From the NCBI GenBank assembly GCA_023410905.1, contig JAEYPL010000010.1, positions 1 through 6,096 of the forward strand: DNA of 6,096 nucleotides, in the 5' to 3' direction. The stretch is from Pseudomonadota bacterium. GTDB taxonomy: Bacteria; Pseudomonadota; Alphaproteobacteria; Rhizobiales; Hyphomicrobiaceae. Below the pieces are notes generated by a model that searched no databases, was not told the DNA's origin, and saw only the letters and a program-made list of their open reading frames with translations. The first letter of the stretch is position 1. Each line of letters opens with the position of its first letter. Below, piece after piece: positions 1 through 5,432 of the stretch. A program made the position numbers and the translations under genes.

Positions 1-592
1 CATTCCGCCGACGCCGGCGATCGGCGGCGTGGGGCTTATTCCCGACTGGTCGAAGACGGCCGACATCAAGCTCAAGCGCGATGGCGATCTGCTGCTCCTG
101 ATCGGCCACGAGGAAGGTCATCTCGGCCAGTCGCTCTATCAGCTCCATGTCACGGGCAAGAACGAAGGTGCGCCGCCGCCGGTCGATCTCGCCGACGAGA
201 TCAAGGCGGGCAATCTCGTGCGCGCACTCATCCGCGAGGAGAAGGTTTCGGCGGTCCATGATGTGAGCGATGGCGGCCTGCTGGTGGCTGTGGCGGAGAT
301 GGCGCTCGCGGGCAATCGCGGTGTCGAGCTGTTCCCCTACGAGGGCAAGCTGCCGCCGCACGCCGTGTGGTTCGGTGAGGACCAGGGTCGGTACGTGCTG
401 GCGGCGAGCCCCTCGACGGCGGAAGAAATCGCCGAGCGGGCGCGCCTGCTGGGGCTTGCGGTCCGTATTATCGGCCGCACGGGTGGTGATGCCATACAAC
501 TCAAGGGAGAGGCCGCTCTGCTGCTGGCCCAGCTCCGCAAGGGGCACGCAGCCTGGCTGCCTGAGTATATGTCCGGAAAGCGTAATTCCTGA
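1..592 (+). CDS. purL: Phosphoribosylformylglycinamidine synthase subunit PurL, C-terminal part (5' end outside window)
   Basis: This is the last 196 residues of PurL, the large subunit of FGAM synthase, which makes formylglycinamidine ribonucleotide from FGAR, ATP and glutamine-derived ammonia in cytoplasmic purine synthesis. The reading frame is open from base 2, with the PPTPAIGGVG stretch typical of the entry into the second half of PurL. Further on come HDVSDGGLLVAVAEMA (about residues 86-101 of the visible part) and FGEDQGRYVL, both hallmarks of the second AIRS-C-type domain. The frame ends with TGA at 590-592. The GTG at 29 is internal, not the start. Only the C-terminal quarter or so of a family usually over 700 residues long (in the small, PurS/PurQ-dependent form) is present; which form this is cannot be seen here. 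The next gene, coaBC, starts 63 bases downstream on the same strand. No hairpin terminator was seen between them. Confidence 0.95.
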   Translation, partial: IPPTPAIGGVGLIPDWSKTADIKLKRDGDLLLLIGHEEGHLGQSLYQLHVTGKNEGAPPPVDLADEIKAGNLVRALIREEKVSAVHDVSDGGLLVAVAEMALAGNRGVELFPYEGKLPPHAVWFGEDQGRYVLAASPSTAEEIAERARLLGLAVRIIGRTGGDAIQLKGEAALLLAQLRKGHAAWLPEYMSGKRNS

Positions 593-642
593 TCGTGTTA
601 AGTGGCCGGTAGGTGAAGGTGGTACACTGGCGACTGTTAGTC

Positions 643-647
643 AGGAG
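643..647 (+). promoter_or_regulatory. Ribosome binding site fixing the GTG start of coaBC
   Basis: AGGAG lies 8 bases before the GTG at 656. An in-frame TGA at 650-652 sits just upstream of that GTG, so the gene cannot start earlier, and the ATG at 649 is in another frame. Together these make GTG 656 the start. Confidence 0.75.
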
Positions 648-655
648 CATGATCC

Positions 656-1900
656 GTGCGCGAGCGACGCCTGCTACTCATCATCGGCGGTGGAATTGCT
701 GCCTACAAGTGCCTGGAACTGATCCGGCGCGCACGTGAGCGTGGCTTCTCCGTGCGCACGGTCATGACCAAAGCAGCGCAGGCTTTCGTGACGCCGCTGT
801 CGGTGAGCGCAATCTCCAACGAGCGCGTGCTGACCGAGCTGTTCGACGTCGATGAGGAGCGCGAGATCGGTCATATCCGCCTCTCGCGCGATACCGACCT
901 GATCGTGGTCGCGCCCGCGACCGCCGACCTCATGGCGAAGATGGCGGGCGGTCATGCCGACGATCTCGCAACGGCTGTGTTGCTCGCGACCGACAAGCCG
1001 GTTCTGATCGCGCCGGCCATGAACCCGCATATGTGGCAGCACCCGGCGGCACAGCGAAACGTCGAGATGCTCAAGGCGGATGGCATTCATTTCGTCGGGC
1101 CTAATGCGGGCGAGATGGCCGAGCGCAACGAGGCCGGTCCCGGCCGCATGTCCGAGCCGCACGAGATCCTCTCGGCCATCGAACGTCTCTGGGGTGACGA
1201 GACCGCCAACAATATCAGCGCCAAGCAGCCGCTCGCCGGTCGCCACGTGCTGATCACTGCCGGCCCGACGCACGAGCCCATCGATCCCGTTCGCTATATC
1301 GCCAATCGATCGTCCGGCAAGCAGGGCTATGCGCTCGCGGCGGCGGCGCGGGCGCTCGGCGCGCGTGTGACGCTCATTTCCGGACCGACGAACCTGCCGA
1401 TCCCGCACGGCGTGTTCGTGTCGCGCGTCGAAAGTGCGCGCGAGATGCTGGCGACTGTCGAAGCGGCACTGCCGGCCGACGTCGGCATCTTCACGGCCGC
1501 GGTTGCCGATTGGCGTGTCTCGGATGCGCGCAATCAGAAGATCAAGAAGGACGCCAAGCAGGCGACGCCGACACTGACGCTCGTCGAGAACCCGGACATT
1601 CTGAAGACGGTCGGCCACCTGAAGGTCGGCAAGCGGCCGCCGCTGATCGTCGGCTTCGCGGCCGAAACCGAGAACGTGCTCGAGAACGCGAAGAAGAAGC
1701 GCAAGAGCAAGGCCGCCGACTGGATCGTCGCCAACGATGTGTCGCCGGAGACGGGCATCATGGGCGGCGATCGCAATGCCGTGCACATTGTCAGCGCGGA
1801 CGGCGTCGAGAGCTGGCCGGACATGGACAAGGGCGATGTCGCGCGGCGCCTGATGGATCGCGTGGCCGAGTGGCTCGCGGAAAATACGGGCGAGGCTTGA
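656..1900 (+). CDS. coaBC: Bifunctional phosphopantothenoylcysteine decarboxylase / phosphopantothenate-cysteine ligase
   Basis: This enzyme carries out two consecutive steps of coenzyme A synthesis: CoaB joins 4'-phosphopantothenate to cysteine using CTP, and the flavoprotein CoaC decarboxylates the product to 4'-phosphopantetheine. The 414-residue length is normal for the fusion. The CoaC half (about residues 1-180) begins with GGGIAAYK (11-18), has the probable catalytic His73 in IGHIRLS, the VAPATADLMAKMA stretch (85-97), the PAMNPHMW motif (120-127), and the flap GPGRM (161-165). The CoaB half (about 193-414) shows LITAGPTHEPIDPVRYIANR (199-218) followed by SSGK, then AAVADWR (281-287), KIKK (295-298) and VGFAAET (332-338). 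The start is GTG with a good AGGAG site; an in-frame stop immediately upstream rules out a longer protein. One oddity is that the flap has no cysteine where E. coli has Cys158; the only cysteine in the CoaC half is Cys19. dut follows 44 bases downstream, a common pairing. Confidence 0.96.
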   Translation: MRERRLLLIIGGGIAAYKCLELIRRARERGFSVRTVMTKAAQAFVTPLSVSAISNERVLTELFDVDEEREIGHIRLSRDTDLIVVAPATADLMAKMAGGHADDLATAVLLATDKPVLIAPAMNPHMWQHPAAQRNVEMLKADGIHFVGPNAGEMAERNEAGPGRMSEPHEILSAIERLWGDETANNISAKQPLAGRHVLITAGPTHEPIDPVRYIANRSSGKQGYALAAAARALGARVTLISGPTNLPIPHGVFVSRVESAREMLATVEAALPADVGIFTAAVADWRVSDARNQKIKKDAKQATPTLTLVENPDILKTVGHLKVGKRPPLIVGFAAETENVLENAKKKRKSKAADWIVANDVSPETGIMGGDRNAVHIVSADGVESWPDMDKGDVARRLMDRVAEWLAENTGEA

Positions 1901-1944
1901 TCGCGCTGGGGGGCGGCGGCTGTCGAACTTTGGGTGGGGCGAGT

Positions 1945-2433
1945 ATGGGGAAAGTCACGATCGGGGTGATGCGCCTGCCACATGGGCAGGGACTGGAGTT
2001 GCCCGCTTATCAGTCAGCGGGGGCCGCGGGCATGGATCTTGTCGCGGCAGTGCCGGAGGGCGCCCCCATGGAACTCGCACCGGGCGCGCGCAAGCTCGTG
2101 CCGACGGGGCTCGTGCTCGATATCCCGCAGGGCTATGAAGTGCAGGTTCGTCCGCGCTCGGGGCTCGCCATCCGGCATGGCATCACGCTGCTGAACTCGC
2201 CTGGCACGATCGATTCCGACTACCGCGGTGAGGTCATGGCGATGCTGATCAATCTCGGTACCGAGGCTGTCACGATCGAGCGCGGCGAGCGCATTGCGCA
2301 AATCGTCGTCGCACCTGTGGTTCAGGCGACGCTGGTCGAGGTGGAGGCGGTTTCTGAGACGGCACGCGGTACCGGTGGATTTGGTTCCACCGGCACGAAA
2401 TCAAAAACGCGTGGCAGGAAACCCGCAGCTTGA
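1945..2433 (+). CDS. dut: Deoxyuridine 5'-triphosphate nucleotidohydrolase (dUTPase)
   Basis: This enzyme hydrolyses dUTP to dUMP and pyrophosphate, keeping uracil out of DNA and supplying dUMP for thymidylate synthesis; the family works as a homotrimer in the cytoplasm. All five conserved trimeric dUTPase motifs are present in order in 162 residues: AGMDLVA (28-34), PRSGLA (70-75), GTIDSDYRGE (87-96, with the probable catalytic Asp90), GERIAQIVV (114-122), and the glycine-rich C-terminal RGTGGFGSTG (141-150) that closes over the substrate. A short basic tail, TKSKTRGRKPAA, follows motif 5. The frame is open far upstream into coaBC, but homology begins around the ATG at 1945, 44 bases after the coaBC stop. 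The Shine-Dalgarno site there is only a vague G-rich stretch (GGGTGGGG), which may mean translation depends partly on coaBC. Its TGA is 2 bases from the stop of the convergent small gene. Confidence 0.96.
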   Translation: MGKVTIGVMRLPHGQGLELPAYQSAGAAGMDLVAAVPEGAPMELAPGARKLVPTGLVLDIPQGYEVQVRPRSGLAIRHGITLLNSPGTIDSDYRGEVMAMLINLGTEAVTIERGERIAQIVVAPVVQATLVEVEAVSETARGTGGFGSTGTKSKTRGRKPAA

Positions 2434-2435
2434 AA

Positions 2436-2651
2436 TCAACTCTTCGACAGTGCTGAACAACGTGGCTGATCGGGGCCGCCGCTGTCGCTGACGGCCTCTT
2501 CGTTGTCGTTGTCAGATTCCGAGTGCTTCCGCTCGTCGTACTTTTCCGCAAGCTTCCGCAATGCCTCCCGCATCGGGAAAGGCAAATCTTCCAGCGGCAC
2601 AATCTCCTTGCGCAGCTGGTCGCCCAGTCTTTTTAAGGTGTGTTTCTCCAT
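2436..2651 (-). CDS. Small acidic-tailed protein, possible NepR-like anti-sigma factor
   Basis: A 71-residue protein starts at an ATG with a strong GAGGAG ribosome site 8 bases upstream, so the gene is probably real. Residues 1-43 are charged and probably helical; residues 44-62 form an acidic, serine-rich, probably disordered tail (SESDNDNEEAVSDSGGP). There are no membrane segments and one cysteine (Cys65). From memory of the family, NepR proteins, which bind the sigma factor EcfG of the alphaproteobacterial general stress response, have a core like GxQLR, nine residues, PxPxR, then a leucine-rich helix. Here GDQLR (10-14) is followed nine residues later by P24-F-P26-M-R28 and EALRKLAEKYDE (29-40), in the same register. 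The YDxVV part before the prolines is not conserved, so the assignment is tentative. Upstream is an EcfG-like promoter, which fits, since nepR genes are often under EcfG control. No phyR or ecfG is visible nearby. Otherwise it is a hypothetical protein. Confidence 0.65.
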   Translation of the reverse strand: MEKHTLKRLGDQLRKEIVPLEDLPFPMREALRKLAEKYDERKHSESDNDNEEAVSDSGGPDQPRCSALSKS

Positions 2652-2659
2652 GGCTCATG

Positions 2660-2665
2660 CTCCTC
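2660..2665 (-). promoter_or_regulatory. Ribosome binding site of the small NepR-like gene
   Basis: GAGGAG on the minus strand ends 8 bases before the ATG at 2651. This is one of the strongest Shine-Dalgarno matches in the window and supports both the reality and the start of this short gene. A nearer ATG at 2658 is out of frame and only 1 base from the site. Confidence 0.7.
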
Positions 2666-2674
2666 AGTGTAAAG

Positions 2675-2699
2675 AACCGAGGTAAGCCAAAGATGTTCC
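2675..2699 (-). promoter_or_regulatory. Candidate EcfG-type (general stress sigma factor) promoter
   Basis: On the minus strand GGAAC (2695-2699), 16 bases, then GGTT (2675-2678) closely matches the GGAAC-N16/17-CGTT consensus of EcfG-dependent promoters in Alphaproteobacteria, with one mismatch (G for C) in the -10 element. It lies in the 119-base gap between serS and the small gene. Transcription would begin near 2668, leaving an untranslated leader of about 17 bases that contains the GAGGAG site. That geometry is sensible. The match is short, so chance cannot be excluded. Confidence 0.5.
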
Positions 2700-2770
2700 A
2701 CGAGAATCCGAAGACTTATTTTTCTGTGTCTTTAGGGATCCGATAACGTTTCACTCGGGCCAACTGAAAT

Positions 2771-4177
2771 TCAGGACCGTGCGATTCGTTCCATGCCACC
2801 CATGTAGGGCCGCAGCACCTCCGGGATGACGACGCTGCCATCAGCCTGCTGGTAGTTCTCCAGAACCGCAATGAGTGTGCGACCGACCGCGAGGCCGGAG
2901 CCGTTCAGCGTATGAACGAACTCGGTGCCCTTTGCCCCGGCCGGCCGGAAGCGGGCGCCCATGCGCCGCGCCTGGAAGTCACCGCACACCGAGCAGGAGG
3001 AAATCTCCCGGTAGGCATCCTGCCCCGGCAGCCAGACCTCGATGTCATAGGTTTTCTGCGCGGAGAAGCCCATGTCGCCCGTGCAGAGCACGATCGTGCG
3101 ATAGGGCAGGCCGAGGCGCTGGAGGACGGTCTCGGCGCAGTTCGTCATGCGCTCGTGCTCGGCCAGGGATTTGTCGGGCGTGGTGATGGAAACCAGCTCG
3201 ACCTTGCTGAACTGGTGCTGACGGATCATGCCGCGCGTGTCGCGCCCCGCCGCGCCGGCTTCGGAGCGGAAACAGGGGGACCACGCCGTATAGCGGAGCG
3301 GTAGCGCCGCCTCGTCCATGATCTGCTCGCGCGCGAGATTGGTCAGAGGAACTTCGGCGGTGGGGACGAGGTAGAAGGCATCGCGGTTTCTGAGCTGATC
3401 GCCGAAGGCGTCGATTGCTTCCTGGCGCTCCTCGCTGGATGCTGTCGGAGACAGCAGAGCAACCCCCTTTTCCCAGGCTTCCAGGTCCAAACCCTTGGTC
3501 GTTTGGAACAGATCCTCCGCGAATTTCGGCAACTGCGCCGTGCCGTAGACGGCCTGATCGCGCACGAGCAGCGGCACCTGGCATTCGGTGTACCCGAACT
3601 CGCCCGTGTGGATGTCGAGCATGAACATGGCGAGTGCACGCTCGAGCCGCGCGAGCTGGCCCTTCAGCACGACGAAGCGAGCGCCCGACATGCGCGCCGC
3701 CGCCTCGAAATCCATGAGGCCGAGCGCTTCGCCGATCTCGAAGTGCTGCTTCGGCTTGTTGAGGCTTGCGGCCGGCACGCCCTTGGGATCGCCCCAGCGA
3801 CGCACCTCGACGTTGGCCGTCTCGTCCTTGCCCTCGGGCACCTCGGCGAGCGGCAGGTTCGGCAGCACGGCCAGCTCGCGCTCCAGCGCGACTTCCAGCT
3901 CGCGCTGCTTGTCCTCGTCAGCCTGCAACTGATCCTTGAGGGCCGCGACCTCGGCCATGAGCTTGCTGGCGAGCGCCTCGTCCTTGGTCGCCTTCGCCTT
4001 GCCGATGTCCTTCGAGGCCGCGTTGCGCCGCGCCTGGGCTTCCTGCAGGCGCGTCTTGATCCCGCGCAGCTCCTCGTCCTTGGCGATGAGGCCGGACGAG
4101 AGCGGCTCCAGCCCGCGCCGCTTGAGGCCGGCATCGAAGGCGGCTGGATTGTCGCGAATGGCTCGGATGTCGAACAT
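2771..4177 (-). CDS. serS: Seryl-tRNA synthetase
   Basis: Cytoplasmic class II aminoacyl-tRNA synthetase that charges tRNA-Ser (and tRNA-Sec where present) with serine using ATP. Residues 1-110 are the N-terminal tRNA-binding domain, starting MFDIRAIRDNP and continuing as a long charged coiled-coil arm (about 30-105). The catalytic core has the motif 1 region around 180-205, the serine-pocket motif TAEVPLTN (273-280), motif 2 with FRSEAGAAGRDTRGMIRQHQ (303-322), the REISSCSVCGDFQARR stretch (390-405), and motif 3 NGSGLAVGRTLIAVLENYQ (425-443). At 468 residues it is about 40 longer than E. coli SerRS; the excess is mostly a charged insertion at about 228-265 between EDLF and YLVPTAEV. The ATG start has AAGGG 8 bases upstream. 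It lies 45 bases downstream of the gene at 4223-4783 and may be co-transcribed with it. No clear terminator hairpin follows the TGA. Confidence 0.97.
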   Translation of the reverse strand: MFDIRAIRDNPAAFDAGLKRRGLEPLSSGLIAKDEELRGIKTRLQEAQARRNAASKDIGKAKATKDEALASKLMAEVAALKDQLQADEDKQRELEVALERELAVLPNLPLAEVPEGKDETANVEVRRWGDPKGVPAASLNKPKQHFEIGEALGLMDFEAAARMSGARFVVLKGQLARLERALAMFMLDIHTGEFGYTECQVPLLVRDQAVYGTAQLPKFAEDLFQTTKGLDLEAWEKGVALLSPTASSEERQEAIDAFGDQLRNRDAFYLVPTAEVPLTNLAREQIMDEAALPLRYTAWSPCFRSEAGAAGRDTRGMIRQHQFSKVELVSITTPDKSLAEHERMTNCAETVLQRLGLPYRTIVLCTGDMGFSAQKTYDIEVWLPGQDAYREISSCSVCGDFQARRMGARFRPAGAKGTEFVHTLNGSGLAVGRTLIAVLENYQQADGSVVIPEVLRPYMGGMERIARS

Positions 4178-4222
4178 GATGGTGGCCCTTGCGGGTGTGG
4201 TGAAACCGCGTTGGGCGCTGTC

Positions 4223-4783
4223 TTAGGGGGCTGAAGCGGGCCCGTCCAGTGGGCTTAGGCCCACACCCTCGCTCAGCTCCCGGTGTACCTTGGCGAGGTA
4301 CGCATCGATGAGGTCTGCGAGATCGTCATGCCCGATCTGGAGGGCGAAGGCGGAAAGAATGAGCCCGTCGTTCTGCGACATCTTGGACATCCAGCGGGCG
4401 AGGCGTCCTGCGGAGTCGTACTGCAAATGGTCGCCCGCGCCCGGGAAGAAATGCAGCTCGATGGTGGACATGCCGAGTTCGCGCTTCGCCGTCATATGGG
4501 AAACCGCGGACCAGGGAATGCGCGCACCGTAGGTCTCGACGCCGTCAAGCGAGAGGATGATGTCGGGGCCGCGCATGAGGCAGGACATCCGCCACAGCGC
4601 ATCGGCGAGGGAAGCGCCCGCTATGAGCAGTCCGATCCAGCCGAGAACGCAGCTCGCCCAATGGCATTCCGCCCCGATGAGATACCAGGAAAGCAGCACG
4701 CCCCCAGCGGCCACCGCCACATAGCGCAGCACGCGCCAGGGTGAGTACCTGATCTCGAGTGTTTTCCGGTCGTCAGTCGACAC
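4223..4783 (-). CDS. Two-helix membrane protein, STM3941-like family (paralog A)
   Basis: A 186-residue protein of unknown function. After a short charged N-terminus with the motif IRYSPWRVL (11-19) come two probable membrane helices (about 19-37 and 43-64). A soluble C-terminal domain follows, with RGPDIILSLDGVETYGARIP (71-90), then WSAV, and a final helix with ALQIGHDDLADLIDAYLAK (147-165). This layout resembles the STM3941-type family, whose soluble part may be PH-like; that comparison is from memory. The GTG at 4783 was chosen over an in-frame ATG at 4828 because it has GGAG 7 bases upstream and because it makes the IRxSPWR motif fall at the same residue numbers as in the paralog at 4870-5388. 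The two proteins align along their whole length. The last residues (LSPLDGPASAP) are a low-complexity tail. serS follows 45 bases downstream. Function is unknown; a role at the inner membrane is inferred. Confidence 0.82.
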   Translation of the reverse strand: MSTDDRKTLEIRYSPWRVLRYVAVAAGGVLLSWYLIGAECHWASCVLGWIGLLIAGASLADALWRMSCLMRGPDIILSLDGVETYGARIPWSAVSHMTAKRELGMSTIELHFFPGAGDHLQYDSAGRLARWMSKMSQNDGLILSAFALQIGHDDLADLIDAYLAKVHRELSEGVGLSPLDGPASAP

Positions 4784-4790
4784 GATGGTG

Positions 4791-4794
4791 CTCC
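4791..4794 (-). promoter_or_regulatory. Ribosome binding site supporting the GTG start of paralog A
   Basis: GGAG on the minus strand sits 7 bases before the GTG at 4783. No comparably placed site was noted for the in-frame ATG at 4828, and the GTG start gives an N-terminus of the same length as the paralog's. Confidence 0.55.
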
Positions 4795-4869
4795 AATGGG
4801 CCGTCCGCAGACGCGGCCGCTCCTGCATCCTGCTTTGCGATTGGAAAAGTGAGACGATCGACGAAGTTC

Positions 4870-5388
4870 TCAGCTCCGTTCGCCGCGCGCCCGCTGCCAG
4901 TAGGCCGTGATGGTCTCCAGCAGCGCCTCATGGCCCATTTTGAGGCCCTGCGAGGCGATGCAGAGGCCATCTGCGCCGACGGCAGCGTTCAGCGGGCGCG
5001 TGAGGCGCGTCAACCGCGTAAGTTTCAGCACGCGCTCATAGGCTGGATCCAGGTCGAGCACGATGGCGGGCTGATTGTAGGCCGCCCAGGTGGAGATGTT
5101 CCGGATGGCCGACCAGGGAACGACGGCCTCGGTCAGGCGCACATCGCGAACGCCGCGCGGCGATATTGTCACGATGGGGCCGCGCAGCGTGACGACGCGC
5201 CAGACCGCGAGCAGCGTGAGAAGGCCGAAGAACGCCAGGCTGATAGTGCCGAAGATCAGCCCGAACGCCCCATGGCTCGTCATGATAAAAATTGAGAGCG
5301 CAATGAAACCGATGCCGATGGCGACGATGCCGAGCATCCGCCATGGCGATTGCCTGATCTCGATCGTGTTGTTCATGTCGATGGCCAT
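4870..5388 (-). CDS. Two-helix membrane protein, STM3941-like family (paralog B)
   Basis: A 172-residue protein of unknown function, paralogous to the gene at 4223-4783. It has IRQSPWRML (11-19), two hydrophobic helices (about 19-37 and 41-63), then a soluble domain with LRGPIVTISPRGVRDV (68-83) and VVPWSAIRNIS (89-99), and a terminal helix LKMGHEALLETITAYWQRA (149-167). Matching pieces occur in the same order in paralog A: SPWR, RGP, IPWSAV and the GH-x-x-L helix. The ATG at 5388 was chosen because AGGG lies 9 bases upstream and because the first motif then aligns exactly with paralog A; the frame also has ATG 5376 and TTG 5409. Residues 123-131 are a threefold LTR repeat. The SDR gene ends 44 bases upstream and paralog A begins 86 bases downstream, so co-transcription is plausible. 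The family resemblance is recalled, not searched. Confidence 0.82.
   Translation of the reverse strand: MAIDMNNTIEIRQSPWRMLGIVAIGIGFIALSIFIMTSHGAFGLIFGTISLAFFGLLTLLAVWRVVTLRGPIVTISPRGVRDVRLTEAVVPWSAIRNISTWAAYNQPAIVLDLDPAYERVLKLTRLTRLTRPLNAAVGADGLCIASQGLKMGHEALLETITAYWQRARGERS
4996..5022 (-). repeat. Imperfect 9-base tandem repeat, three copies, inside paralog B
   Basis: On the minus strand three adjacent 9-base units, CTTACGCGG, TTGACGCGC and CTCACGCGC, each encode Leu-Thr-Arg. The units share the ACGCG core. This is a small in-frame expansion inside the soluble domain; paralog A has no equivalent. Confidence 0.7.
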
Positions 5389-5432
5389 GAGAGCCACCCT
5401 GGTGTGCAACGACGAGCCAGTTCGTGGCGCCG

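Noticed and set aside
593..655. Possible promoter before coaBC (TACACT near 622-627 with a weak upstream TTAAGT)
   Set aside because: The spacing is about 19 bases and the -35 match is poor; too weak to call in a 63-base gap that could be read through from purL.
674..1786. Long minus-strand open frame of 370 codons opposite coaBC
   Set aside because: It lies wholly inside a well-supported gene, its translation is rich in Arg, His and Asp as in typical GC-rich shadow frames, and it contains no recognisable motif.
1510..1944. Upstream extension of the dut frame into coaBC
   Set aside because: The frame is open by chance over coaBC; dUTPase similarity starts near 1945 and the extra 145 residues are low-complexity Arg/Gly/Asp.
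2700..2770. Possible serS terminator on the minus strand (AAGAC, 12-base loop, GTCTT)
   Set aside because: A 5-pair stem with a 12-base A-rich loop and no following T-run is not convincing.
3503..4234. Plus-strand open frame of 243 codons opposite serS
   Set aside because: It is the antisense of the SerRS N-terminal coiled coil; repeated Leu, Glu and Arg come from the complementary codons. No family features or ribosome site were seen.
4784..4869. GC-rich inverted sequence (CCGC-AGAC-GCGG) in the gap between the two membrane paralogs
   Set aside because: Only four pairs before a mismatch and no T-run; expected by chance in DNA of this composition.
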